Source of the DNA: Candidatus Fermentibacterota bacterium | GTDB taxonomy: Bacteria; Fermentibacterota; Fermentibacteria; Fermentibacterales; JCC-6 | Assembly: GCA_003644925.1 (NCBI GenBank) | Contig: QNDS01000004.1 | Coordinates: 1-36,761, forward strand | Length of the DNA: 36,761 nt | Direction: 5' to 3' | Notes under the pieces: model-generated | The model's database searches: none | Seen by the model: only the letters and a program-made list of their open reading frames with translations | Told to the model about the DNA's origin: nothing | Part shown: positions 7,579 to 16,773 of the stretch, in pieces | How positions within the stretch are numbered: the stretch's first letter is position 1 | Layout: each line of letters begins with the position of its first letter | Made by a program: the position numbers and the translations under genes

Positions 7579-9375
7579 ATGAGATTGTTGATGTTAGTCG
7601 TATTCGCTCTTTTCTTTTCAGCCAGTGCGGAACTTATCTTCTATGATGACTTCGAGGATAATAACATCGGTGACTGGACATCTCATGGTCAGCCGGGAAC
7701 ATGGTGGGCTGTCGATGGCAAGGCACATGGTTCTACAAATTATAACTGGTCAGCGATATCACCTCCAGGTACTATTGTGCTGGAAAACTGTATAGTGGAA
7801 GCAAGCGGCACTGCATACCATACTGTGGCCCTTTTCTTCAGGCTTGATAACACGGATTCAGGTATAAATGCTACGGTATCACCGGATCATGATATTGCAG
7901 TCATAAGAACTGTTGTAAACGGTGTAGCCGGTGATGCTCTCGGTGCAATCTATCATGATTTCCCATCGGGAGTCTGGTATGACATCACCTTCTCTTGCAA
8001 TGGCGACTCTATCTTCTACGATATATACATCCCGTCAACTGGAGAACACTTCTCTCTTTCTGCTATCGATCCGAACCCGCATCCCGGGGAATGCGGTCTT
8101 GCCGTTGGTGATGAAGCGCATGGTCAGTACGAATGGTTCTCCGTATCCGAGTTCGTCGAATCCGGTGAACTTGTGCTGAATGGTCTTTCTACCGATGATG
8201 ATGACCAGGGGGGATCAAGCGGTAATGGTAACTGGGCGTTCGAGGCAGCAGAGGAGATCGAGTTTGGCGTAGAATTTCTTAATGCAGGCGAAGAGCCACT
8301 CATGAATACATTTGCGATACTCCAGTCACTGGATACGCGATTGATTGTATCCGAACCGGTTCAGGACTACGGAACCATTCCGGCAGGACAATCCTGCTGG
8401 AATCAGTATCCATTCCTGGTCTATGCATCTCCTGGAACACCTGAGGATGAAACCTATCCGTTCAGAATTAATATTTTCGCCGATGGCGGGTATTATGAGG
8501 ACCTGTATTTTGATCTTCCTCTGGGAGCTGGAATGTTCTGTGATGTGGAATCGGATACATCCCCATGGGCAATGACATTCATAGAAGCCGGCTGGCTGAA
8601 CAACTGGCATGTATCACCCCAGAGGAATCATACATCCGCTGGTTCCAATAGTTTTAAGTGTGGTGATACCGGTGCTGGTGATTATGACAATCACTTGTTT
8701 TGCGGTTTATCATCACCATGGTTCAACCTTCCTCTCGAAGGTAATCTGTCTTTCTGGATATGGATTGATGCTCAACTATACTCAACAGCCTATCAGGGTC
8801 TGGCGATCGATGGCGGCCTGGTTCAGCTGGGTCAATTCGACAACTGGCTTACTGTTGAGCCTTCTTCTGGTTATCCCTTTGAGATTGTTCAGCCTACTTC
8901 CGGGCCTTATGAACCCGGAACAGGTGTATTTTCAGGTTACCAGGGCTGGCATCTGGTGACGATTGATGTTCCTGTCGAGATAAAGGGTCCCCAGCAGCTA
9001 AGGTTCATTTTTGGAAGCGATAATGACGGTACGCGTGAGGGCTGGTATGTGGATGATATTCTCGTTACAGGTAATACAGGGGTTGAAGAGCCTCATTCCA
9101 GACCGGGATATCTGGAATCTATTTCAGTATATCCCAACCCATTCAGCGAATCCATATCAATCTCAGCGCAGACCGGTGATGATGGTGAGTATTCAATCAG
9201 AGTGTTCGACCTGAGCGGCAGACTTGTTTATGAGACATCGTTTTCAGGTTCAGGTACTACACAGGTATGGGGAGCTACCGATATGAACGGGCGAATTCTT
9301 CCAGCTGGAGTGTATACCATGCAGTTTGAAACCTCCGGGTGCTGTAGAAATATTCGCCTCGTAAAACTGTTCTGA
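7579..9375 (+). CDS. Secreted multidomain protein with type IX-like C-terminal sorting domain
   Basis: A 598-residue exported protein of unknown function. A signal peptide is clear (hydrophobic residues 3-14, likely cleavage after ASA at 17). Residues about 18-195 look like a concanavalin/LamG-type beta-sandwich starting IFYDDFEDNNIGDW. A segment around 205-315, opening with an acidic DDDDQGGSSGNGN stretch, resembles CARDB-like Ig modules. Residues about 325-500 look like a MAM/immune-inhibitor-A-like adhesion module (SFKCGDTG, GWYVDDILVTG). The last 85 or so residues carry the YPNPF motif, FDLSGRLVYE and LPAGVYTMQF, typical of type IX secretion type A sorting domains. No catalytic motif was recognised, so adhesion or polysaccharide binding is an inference. 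A perfect GGAGGT lies 6 bases before the ATG. Confidence 0.88.
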   Translation: MRLLMLVVFALFFSASAELIFYDDFEDNNIGDWTSHGQPGTWWAVDGKAHGSTNYNWSAISPPGTIVLENCIVEASGTAYHTVALFFRLDNTDSGINATVSPDHDIAVIRTVVNGVAGDALGAIYHDFPSGVWYDITFSCNGDSIFYDIYIPSTGEHFSLSAIDPNPHPGECGLAVGDEAHGQYEWFSVSEFVESGELVLNGLSTDDDDQGGSSGNGNWAFEAAEEIEFGVEFLNAGEEPLMNTFAILQSLDTRLIVSEPVQDYGTIPAGQSCWNQYPFLVYASPGTPEDETYPFRINIFADGGYYEDLYFDLPLGAGMFCDVESDTSPWAMTFIEAGWLNNWHVSPQRNHTSAGSNSFKCGDTGAGDYDNHLFCGLSSPWFNLPLEGNLSFWIWIDAQLYSTAYQGLAIDGGLVQLGQFDNWLTVEPSSGYPFEIVQPTSGPYEPGTGVFSGYQGWHLVTIDVPVEIKGPQQLRFIFGSDNDGTREGWYVDDILVTGNTGVEEPHSRPGYLESISVYPNPFSESISISAQTGDDGEYSIRVFDLSGRLVYETSFSGSGTTQVWGATDMNGRILPAGVYTMQFETSGCCRNIRLVKLF

Positions 9376-9388
9376 TCAGCGGATTAAT

Positions 9389-11491
9389 TCATCGTCCTCT
9401 GAATGCTGTCCAGAGGGTCTTCAGCAGGCTTGGAGGATGAAGCAGAATATTGGAGTAGGCCTGATTGGCAAGGGGGCATGCGCAGGAACCATGCCTGATG
9501 GAAGTTCTTATTTCCCTGGCTTTCTTCGAATTCCATATATCCTGAAAATCAGTATTATCATCCAGTTTACCCATCTGCCCTTTGTATGCAAGTACGGCAC
9601 ACGGCCAGATTCCTCCGTCGGAGTTGATATGCACGTTCATCAAACCTGCTGAACAGGGAATGACCTGTCTTTTCTCATTGAGTATTCTGACAACAAGATC
9701 ATAGTAGACAACCCTCAGGGCTGTTGTCATTCTGGGGAGAAGTTTCATATCCTTCATTTTCTCTACTACTGAATCCTTGAAGACATCCATTATTTTTTCA
9801 TAGCTGTCACTGTCCGGTGTTATACCTGAACCGAGATTGAAAAATTCCTCTCTCTCCTCGGCAATTTCGTTTATATAGGAATCAACTCCCAAACTCTTCG
9901 AGTATTCGATAATTTCTCCAAGATGAGCAGCGTTGTATTTGGATATTACCGTACCAACCCCAACATGGAGATTTTTGTGTTCTTCCTGCAGTTGCTTAAG
10001 CTGTTCCACCGTCTCAAGCAGTTTGTCGAAATTCCCCGGGATACCTCTGATCTCGTCATGAAGCTTGCCTATGCCGTCAAACGAGGGTTTGATAGTCAGA
10101 ACAGTTCCCGGAGCTTCCTTATCAATCACATTAAGAATCTCATCAGTCATCCGTATTATTCTGTCCGATGATATCGCGTTCGTTGGAATATGAATAACTG
10201 CTGGGGTCATAAACCTGCAGGCAAGCTTAATTATTTCAGGAAGATCGTCCCTCAGAAACGGCTCTCCCCCTGAAACGTTGAAGAAGTAGGTCCAGCCGAT
10301 GGATCGGAACAACCTTTCAATAGTGTTCATATCAAGATCATCATCGGAATCATGTTTCCAGATGAAGCACGTTTTGCATTTTGACTGACAACTTCTTGTA
10401 ACAGAAAATGTTACGTTAATAGGATTTGGTGCCTTGGCCAGTCCGTACATTGCCAGCTTACTTCTTATCACACTGCCGGTCAGATGGAAGATCTGCTCTA
10501 TATGGTTCATGGATTTCGTGAATCTGCGGCGGAGCGAACCGTATATTATTGCCTGAAGGGCGTACAATCCCTCAACGATCATCAGCATGACCCTTTGTCC
10601 AAGTGCAATTACAGTAGCGACTTCAACTCCGCCCCGGACAAAACTTGAAAGAAGAAGCCCCTGAACACCTTCCCTGATACCGATGCCTCCCGGTATGAAA
10701 ACCATGGCAAGCGCAATAAACCAGGAAACCGGTCCTGCAAGAAGGCAGATAGCTATCATTGCGAAGGGCTGATCCGGTTTCACTCCGAAACCGCGGAACC
10801 AGAAATAGAGAGCCATACTTCGAAGACTCCATGAAAGCAGATGATAGCCAACGAAAATTGCCTGATGCTTGTGTGAGATATGAGGAAGGCTGTCTATATC
10901 CGCGCCGAGTTTGTGACTGAGCTTATGGGTAATTCTTCTCTGGATTTTCGGTGCGAAGAGCATGATAACTCCCAGACCAGCTGAAATCCACAGGGCTATT
11001 ACTACGGGAAGAGGGACATTTGCCAGCCCGAGAAAGGGAAGGCCTATCAAAGCCATAATAGTCATGGCGACCATCATATATAGGTTTTCAAGAATGAATG
11101 CTGTTATAGCCTTTACGGGGCCAATACCATTTGCCTTAAGAAAAGTAAGCCTTCCAACAACCATCCAGAGTTTCCCCGGAACGTATTGGCCCATTTGCGT
11201 GATGTACCAGTTCCTTCTTACTTCACCCTTATCGATTTTTGGGATCTTCAAGGCATCAAGGATCTTTCGCCAGGCAGCGGGAGCGAAATAATAACCAAGC
11301 ATCAAAGAGAAAAAGGAAAGTGCGATCATTGGAAGGCTGGCGCTCTCCTTTGAAGTCTCCCAGAAACTAATAAGCCCGGGCTGCCATTTTGGCCAGAGTT
11401 CAAGTATAAAATATAGAATTGCTGTTATCAGGAGGATAATACCTCCCCATGTGGTAACTATATGAAATAACCTTTTTCGGTCTCTGGTCAT
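9389..11491 (-). CDS. Fusion of UPF0104/LPG-synthase-type membrane domain with radical SAM/SPASM-like enzyme
   Basis: One uninterrupted 700-residue frame joins two families. Residues 1 to about 325 form a polytopic membrane domain (about 8 helices) of the lysylphosphatidylglycerol-synthase TM/AglD family, with YVPGKLWMVVGR and the hallmark PGGIGIREG. After a basic linker, residues about 355-690 form a radical SAM domain: cluster motif CxxxCxxC at Cys368, Cys372 and Cys375, SGGEPF near 406-411, and a SPASM/twitch-like tail with Cys613, Cys631, Cys670 and Cys672 that could hold an auxiliary Fe-S cluster. It is the last gene of the 11-gene unit; its ATG overlaps the YfhO stop (ATGA). I infer a membrane-tethered enzyme acting on a lipid or lipid-linked glycan; substrate and reaction are unknown. 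Confidence 0.9.
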   Translation of the reverse strand: MTRDRKRLFHIVTTWGGIILLITAILYFILELWPKWQPGLISFWETSKESASLPMIALSFFSLMLGYYFAPAAWRKILDALKIPKIDKGEVRRNWYITQMGQYVPGKLWMVVGRLTFLKANGIGPVKAITAFILENLYMMVAMTIMALIGLPFLGLANVPLPVVIALWISAGLGVIMLFAPKIQRRITHKLSHKLGADIDSLPHISHKHQAIFVGYHLLSWSLRSMALYFWFRGFGVKPDQPFAMIAICLLAGPVSWFIALAMVFIPGGIGIREGVQGLLLSSFVRGGVEVATVIALGQRVMLMIVEGLYALQAIIYGSLRRRFTKSMNHIEQIFHLTGSVIRSKLAMYGLAKAPNPINVTFSVTRSCQSKCKTCFIWKHDSDDDLDMNTIERLFRSIGWTYFFNVSGGEPFLRDDLPEIIKLACRFMTPAVIHIPTNAISSDRIIRMTDEILNVIDKEAPGTVLTIKPSFDGIGKLHDEIRGIPGNFDKLLETVEQLKQLQEEHKNLHVGVGTVISKYNAAHLGEIIEYSKSLGVDSYINEIAEEREEFFNLGSGITPDSDSYEKIMDVFKDSVVEKMKDMKLLPRMTTALRVVYYDLVVRILNEKRQVIPCSAGLMNVHINSDGGIWPCAVLAYKGQMGKLDDNTDFQDIWNSKKAREIRTSIRHGSCACPLANQAYSNILLHPPSLLKTLWTAFRGR

Positions 11492-13824
11492 TCTGCTGCT
11501 TTCTTTCTCTGTTTTCCTAACCTGATATCAAACACGATAATAAGACATGCGGACAGTAAACCCACGATTGATAATATAAGACCGGTTGTGACATCGGATG
11601 AATCGAAAATGTATTCTACTTCATGTTGCCCCGAAGGCACAATAACACCCCTTTGCCAGTGATTTGACTGTATTACTGAGGCAGGTTCTCCATCTATGAA
11701 TACTGTCCACCTCGGATACCACGTGTCGGCAAGTATGAGAAGGCCATCCTCCGGATTGTCAGTCCGGATTGTAACCCTGTGAGGTTCGTCAATCACTATT
11801 GAAGCTTCCGCTTGCTCAGTGTTGAGTATTTCAGGCAGTTCCGGACTCTCGTAAAGGATCGTGATCTCGCGTGGATTAATTCCGCTTGACAGGAGGTTCA
11901 GACACTGATTCTCTGAGAGTTCCATCCAGGATTCAGCAAACCATATCCTTGGAAGGGATTCAACTGGAATGAGAGCTTCAAGTGTATCAACATATGATGG
12001 ATCTGAAGTGGTAGTCTGCTCGATAAGATAGTCTCTGAATTGTGCGTATGTGAGGTATCCATCCTGGGTCTGGAGGACCGAGAAGGCAGTCTGGTGGATT
12101 GCTGCGATTCCACCGGATGACATCATAGTCTGAAGATCGTCAACAACAGCGGTTTTGGCTGCATGGTAACCGCTCACCGATCGGATATGCAAAGGAACGA
12201 ACTCGTTGCCGCCGGGTAGAAGCCTTCCTGATCCTGTCATGACAGTCAGATCACTGTCATGCATAAAGAGAGCATCGACGCTCGTTTCGTTCAGATAGAA
12301 CTGAAAATCTCTGTCCAGCGGGATTACTTCCACTGCAATCAGAATGGAAAGAGCTGCCCCTGGTATTAAAATACCTGCTTTGCCTCTGTTTCTGAAATAG
12401 ATTAAACCAGCAAGTATAAGAGCAGCTGCAGCAGCCTTCAGGAAATCCGGTGATGCCATGTCAACTCTTCTGTTTACTACAGCCGCGTATCCTGAAGCCT
12501 GAGGATTTCCCACTCTGGTCCACCATCCGGATTGCAGACCTGGCAGTATAGAATCGGCAAGCAGGAAGATCAATATGCAGACGCCTGCAAAAACAGAGAT
12601 TCCAATCAGAAACTTTCTTCCTGAAAAACGTTCGCTCCTGAAAATTGTATCGAAACCGGGTCCTGCAGCCAGAGCGATAGCAGAGGTTGTCAGAAATGCT
12701 GCCATATGAGGAGCTCTCAGTTTACGTAGGATCGGCACGATGCTGTAAAGGACTTTGAACACAGGTGTGTAACCGCCCCATGATATTAGCAATCCTGCCA
12801 CCATGATACCCAGCAGGGGCCATCTGTACTTTTTCGAGAAACCAAGGAATGCAGCAAATGCCAGCAGAAAGACCAGTATACCGGTGAACTCACTGCTGAG
12901 CCGCAGTCCGAGTCTACCAAAATACAGAGGAACTCCGGAGACTGTACTGTCTGGAAATCCGTGACGGTAACCGAAAAGGTGCGGGAAAATCATCGTAAGT
13001 GTTTCTTCAGGAGGTAGCGAATAGCTTGAAGCCTGGTCGAGGGACAGGTCACTTCCTCTTGTAGAGTAATGTGAGAAATTATATCCAGGCAGGAGCTGAA
13101 CGGCTCCTATTGCTGCTGCAAGGAGCAGGATAACCGTTATTCCGATTGCTGCGCTTCCAAGGTTCTTCCATCTGGATCCTCGATTAGAGATAACCCGGAA
13201 ACCGAGCCAGATAATCGCAGCTCCCACTGAATACAAAACCATCTGGGGATGGCTGGCTAGGGTCTGCATACCTATTGCTATGCCGCCGATTGCGATAAAT
13301 TTTCCTCTCCTTGTCTGCATCCACATTTCGCATGAATACAGCAGCAGCGGTAGAAAGCTCCAGCAGATAATCTTACTGCCGTGTCCCGCGTAGAACAGCG
13401 TATTTGACCAGGCTGTAACAGCGTAAGCAATGGAACCCGCAATTCTGCCCCACCTGCTTACTCCAATTGATCCGAGGAAAAGCCATGCGAATATTCCACC
13501 GAGGAGCATCTGAATGGGAAAGAGAAAACGAACCATACCCTCAACACCCGTAATCAGTAGAAGCAGACCTCGAACCGGGTAGAAGACTGGTGCAGAGAAT
13601 GATGAGTAAAAAGGAATTCCGCAGAATACGTATGGATTCCAGTGGGGAAGACTGCCCTCCTGCAGAGATTCTGCAGTGTATGTGAAGAATGGATATCCCT
13701 GGCTTACCGTATCGCTGAGCTCTCCACCCGGCAGTTTTCCGGATGTAAACACAGTTGAATACGTTATAATTACCGCAGGAATCAAGAAAAGCAGGTATCC
13801 GGTTCTTTTCGGAAATGAAATCAC
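11488..13824 (-). CDS. YfhO-family GT-C-type membrane glycosyltransferase
   Basis: A 778-residue protein with a dozen or so membrane helices and a large external domain (about 490-740) before a last helix near 748-768. It matches the YfhO family: an N-terminal acidic loop (GGELSDTVSQGYPFF), SLPHWNPYVFCGIPFY, and the C-terminal SVSGYHAAKT and WYPRWTVFIDGEPA segments. In Bacillus and Staphylococcus, YfhO works with the GT2 CsbB, moving a sugar from undecaprenyl phosphate onto lipoteichoic acid outside the cell. A CsbB-like GT2 is encoded upstream in this unit, so a similar outward-facing transfer onto an envelope acceptor is a reasonable inference. The GTG start overlaps the previous stop (GTGA). 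Confidence 0.88.
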   Translation of the reverse strand: MISFPKRTGYLLFLIPAVIITYSTVFTSGKLPGGELSDTVSQGYPFFTYTAESLQEGSLPHWNPYVFCGIPFYSSFSAPVFYPVRGLLLLITGVEGMVRFLFPIQMLLGGIFAWLFLGSIGVSRWGRIAGSIAYAVTAWSNTLFYAGHGSKIICWSFLPLLLYSCEMWMQTRRGKFIAIGGIAIGMQTLASHPQMVLYSVGAAIIWLGFRVISNRGSRWKNLGSAAIGITVILLLAAAIGAVQLLPGYNFSHYSTRGSDLSLDQASSYSLPPEETLTMIFPHLFGYRHGFPDSTVSGVPLYFGRLGLRLSSEFTGILVFLLAFAAFLGFSKKYRWPLLGIMVAGLLISWGGYTPVFKVLYSIVPILRKLRAPHMAAFLTTSAIALAAGPGFDTIFRSERFSGRKFLIGISVFAGVCILIFLLADSILPGLQSGWWTRVGNPQASGYAAVVNRRVDMASPDFLKAAAAALILAGLIYFRNRGKAGILIPGAALSILIAVEVIPLDRDFQFYLNETSVDALFMHDSDLTVMTGSGRLLPGGNEFVPLHIRSVSGYHAAKTAVVDDLQTMMSSGGIAAIHQTAFSVLQTQDGYLTYAQFRDYLIEQTTTSDPSYVDTLEALIPVESLPRIWFAESWMELSENQCLNLLSSGINPREITILYESPELPEILNTEQAEASIVIDEPHRVTIRTDNPEDGLLILADTWYPRWTVFIDGEPASVIQSNHWQRGVIVPSGQHEVEYIFDSSDVTTGLILSIVGLLSACLIIVFDIRLGKQRKKAAE

Positions 13825-14765
13825 AGCGGCTTCCCCTCTCCGAAGAGCTTAAGTTTTCCAGTAGATACAAGAGCAAAGACAACCTCTATTATAGATAATA
13901 TCAAACGTTGTCCGACTATGACAGCAAGAACAGGACCCGCAGCACCAGAAGGAGCTACAAGGGCTACCGCAGCCGCTTCTCTGATACCGATTCCTCCGGG
14001 AACCAGAAAAACTATATATCCAGCCAGCCATGCTAGCGGTGCAGCTGCGCAGCAGAGAAGGAGACTGATATCTGAAACACCGAAGCCCTTCAACCAGAGG
14101 AAAAGTGCAAGTCCGCGAAACCACCATAGGCTCGAGTAAAAGATAAGAAGCTTAATAGAATCGATTAATCCCGGCAAAGGTAATTCCTCAGGAATTCGAC
14201 CATGTTTTAACCTGTACAGCCATTTCTGGATGGGAGTAAGAAAAGGAATCACAAGAAGTGAGAATCCCGCTGCCAATACCGCATACTTCAAGCCCGAATG
14301 CGAAAAGATCGCATTACCGGATATGATAACTGGTATCATTGCAGTCAGACCTGCTCCAGCAGCTGTATACAGCAGCTCGAGAAATGGAACGCTTGTAGCC
14401 CTGAATCCGGCAAGACCCCGGGATTTCAGAAAGGCAGCCCTACCGGCGAAAAGCCATACTTTACCCGGGATATACCTCCCAAGTTGAGACATGAACCAGG
14501 CAGCCCGTAGTTCCTTAGATACGGTTTTACTTCCTGCGGCATGTGACAGAACTATCCAACCTGCCGGGATGATGAAGTAGGAGAGTCCAAGCAGTATGGC
14601 CGAGGTGCAGATAAGAAACCAATCAAAGTGCCAGCTGAACCTGCTTATCTGCTCAAACCAGTTCTCAGCATTGACAGTAATGATCCATGCGGCGGCTGCA
14701 AGGAGAAGTACTGCACCTGCTCTGACCAGCCACTTCACTCGGGTTTTCATACCAGAAGTAATCAT
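13821..14765 (-). CDS. UPF0104/LPG-synthase-TM family membrane protein
   Basis: A 314-residue polytopic membrane protein (about 8 helices) of the lysylphosphatidylglycerol-synthase TM/AglD family, without any soluble catalytic domain. It shares with the N-terminal half of the radical SAM fusion two genes downstream the segments YIPGKVWLFAGR, a LFLWLKGFGV-type helix and VPGGIGIREA, so the two are paralogues. Some relatives transfer or flip lipids, and AglD adds a dolichol-linked sugar in archaea; others are of unknown role. In this unit it is plausibly involved in moving or processing a lipid-linked glycan. Its ATG overlaps the epimerase stop and its stop overlaps the YfhO GTG. Confidence 0.88.
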   Translation of the reverse strand: MITSGMKTRVKWLVRAGAVLLLAAAAWIITVNAENWFEQISRFSWHFDWFLICTSAILLGLSYFIIPAGWIVLSHAAGSKTVSKELRAAWFMSQLGRYIPGKVWLFAGRAAFLKSRGLAGFRATSVPFLELLYTAAGAGLTAMIPVIISGNAIFSHSGLKYAVLAAGFSLLVIPFLTPIQKWLYRLKHGRIPEELPLPGLIDSIKLLIFYSSLWWFRGLALFLWLKGFGVSDISLLLCCAAAPLAWLAGYIVFLVPGGIGIREAAAVALVAPSGAAGPVLAVIVGQRLILSIIEVVFALVSTGKLKLFGEGKPL

Positions 14766-15664
14766 CCTGGTAGAATCCTGTTCTCCCGATACCAGGACAC
14801 AGTTTTATCTACGCCTTTCTTCACGTCATATTCCGGATAGAAACCCGCCTTCTCGGCTCTGGATATTGAAACGTAATGATCTGTACCAAAGAGCCTGAAT
14901 TTACTTTCGGAAAGTGCTCGGGGGCAAAGTGGACCAAGTTTCAGAGCAAGGAAAAAGAAAAGTCTGGGAACCGGTAGTATTTTAAGTTTAATACCCATTG
15001 ATAATGCTGTTTTCAATATGAAATCTCTGAATTTGAGAACTTCAGGGCCACCGATATTGTATAATCCTCCGTTAAGACAACCACCGGGAAGTGAAGCGTT
15101 AACAGCTCTGCATACATCAGCGCAGTATGTTGGTCGAATTCTGGCACCATTGAATCCGATCAATGGAAACCAACCTTTCTGAACCTGTTTAAAGAGTTCG
15201 AGTTTGTGCATATCACCGGGGCCGTATACAAAATCGGGGCGAAGAACAGTCAGTAGATGAGATGGCAGTGAATCATGCTCACGCAGACTGATCTCACCTT
15301 TCATTTTGGATAACTCGTATTCACCCCACGGATTGTACTCCAGATCTTCTGAAGCGTTAGCCAGCAAGCCAGAAACCCCTGGAGTACTGAGATGTATTAA
15401 GTGAATACTTTTCTTCGTGCAGAAATCAGCAAGCATTTCAGGTAGAACAGCGTTTGATTGAGTTAACTCAGATGTATTTACATTTGGTGATCCAAGTCTT
15501 CCAGCCGAGTTCACGATCACTTCACTGTTATCTGGTATTCCATCCGGAGATAGATCTCCGTTCTTAGATCTGTTATGCTCAATTATCTCATGCCCTTTGT
15601 ATGAAAGGTAATTTGAAATGCATGATCCTATAAATCCGCCAGCTCCTGTAATGAAAATTCTCAT
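14762..15664 (-). CDS. NAD-dependent epimerase/dehydratase (extended SDR)
   Basis: A 300-residue extended short-chain dehydrogenase/reductase. The Rossmann motif GxxGxxG is at 7-13 (TGAGGFIG) and the catalytic YxxxK at Tyr116 and Lys120 (GEYELSK), with HLSTPG supplying the upstream Ser/Thr. Later LRPDFVYGPGD and RPTYCADVCRAV fit nucleotide-sugar epimerases or reductases. The substrate cannot be assigned; in this setting a nucleotide sugar or lipid-linked sugar is likely. The ATG overlaps the GT4 stop (ATGA), and its own stop overlaps the start of the UPF0104 gene. Confidence 0.9.
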   Translation of the reverse strand: MRIFITGAGGFIGSCISNYLSYKGHEIIEHNRSKNGDLSPDGIPDNSEVIVNSAGRLGSPNVNTSELTQSNAVLPEMLADFCTKKSIHLIHLSTPGVSGLLANASEDLEYNPWGEYELSKMKGEISLREHDSLPSHLLTVLRPDFVYGPGDMHKLELFKQVQKGWFPLIGFNGARIRPTYCADVCRAVNASLPGGCLNGGLYNIGGPEVLKFRDFILKTALSMGIKLKILPVPRLFFFLALKLGPLCPRALSESKFRLFGTDHYVSISRAEKAGFYPEYDVKKGVDKTVSWYRENRILPG

Positions 15665-16773
15665 AGCAGATGTTCCATTAGTTCTGCACCATAAGTTTCC
15701 CAGCTGAATGAGGCTGCTTTCCTTCTTATCCTGTTTTCTGTGTCTGGATCGGAAACAAGCTTAAAGGCAGCAATGATTGATTCTGCCAGTTTTGATGGTG
15801 AGAAGGGAGGCGCTAGAAATCCTGTGGAACCGGGGTCAACCAGTTCCGAGAGACCACCTGTATCCGTGAGGACAAGAATCCGGTCGAACGAAAGAGCGAT
15901 CTGGGCTACTCCGCTCTGAGTGGCATTCCGGTAGGGTAGGGCGACAATATCTGCAGCATTGAAATACATGGATACGTCCTCATCAGGAACGAATTTGTCT
16001 ATCCACCTGATTCTCCTGGAAAGCTGAAGAGAAGTAATGGTTTCCAATATCTCGTTTCTATCCACATAGGATTCACCGACAATTAGAAGTGAGATGTTAT
16101 CCGGAAGCAAGTTCATTGCTCTTACAAGATCCGGAACACCCTTATAGGACCTTACCAGGCCAAAGAATAGAACAAGATTTGTATTACTTGAGTAGCCAAG
16201 TCGTTTCCTTGCATCCTCCCTGGAAATTTCCGGATTTCTGTACTGATCGTAAATTGGATGGTAGAGTTTCAGAAGTTCCGAACTCATATCAAGTGTCTCG
16301 GCTTTCTTCAGGTCCGATTCACTGTGAATGACCATAAGATTCATTCTGTTGAGGAATGCCTTTGATAGTTTTCCCGAAAATGGAAATGATTCATGGGGAA
16401 TAACATTATGACAGACTGCAGCGGATGGAATTCTACTCGGCAGCGATGCGAGAAGTGATGCTGCAAAAAATGGATGCCACCATTGAATGATTAAACGGCT
16501 GAATTCTGAATTCTCAATGTATTTCCTGGAAGAAATCCAATTCACAGGATTGCATGAATCAATAAGGTTGATGGCATTTAAGGAGCTTGGCTCCTTTTCC
16601 GGCTCAAGCTGTGACGTTCCTGGGAATAGAATGGATGGGTACAGTCTTCTGTATGATATCGGAACGAAGGTATGTTCCGGATAGCATTTGGTAAGGGTTT
16701 CGTACAATCTTGCTGTGAACTGGGCTATACCCCCTCTGAAGGGGGGAAAGGGTCCAACAAGGGCTATCTTCAT
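15661..16773 (-). CDS. Glycosyltransferase family 4 (GT-B fold)
   Basis: A 370-residue retaining-type GT-B glycosyltransferase. It starts MKIALVGPFPPFRGGIAQF, the glycine-rich acceptor loop of GT4 enzymes. The C-terminal half has LFFGLVRSYKGVPDLVRAM, ADIVALPYRNATQSGVAQIAL and TDTGGLSELV, the nucleotide-sugar-binding region. It should act in the cytoplasm or at the inner face of the membrane. Donor and acceptor are unknown. The ATG overlaps the GT2 stop and the stop overlaps the epimerase start, both as ATGA. Confidence 0.92.
   Translation of the reverse strand: MKIALVGPFPPFRGGIAQFTARLYETLTKCYPEHTFVPISYRRLYPSILFPGTSQLEPEKEPSSLNAINLIDSCNPVNWISSRKYIENSEFSRLIIQWWHPFFAASLLASLPSRIPSAAVCHNVIPHESFPFSGKLSKAFLNRMNLMVIHSESDLKKAETLDMSSELLKLYHPIYDQYRNPEISREDARKRLGYSSNTNLVLFFGLVRSYKGVPDLVRAMNLLPDNISLLIVGESYVDRNEILETITSLQLSRRIRWIDKFVPDEDVSMYFNAADIVALPYRNATQSGVAQIALSFDRILVLTDTGGLSELVDPGSTGFLAPPFSPSKLAESIIAAFKLVSDPDTENRIRRKAASFSWETYGAELMEHLL

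Noticed and set aside
9396-9416. CCTCTG/CAGAGG inverted repeat just after the secreted-protein gene, a possible terminator
   Set aside because: Only six pairs, inside the 3' end of the radical SAM gene, with no T run.
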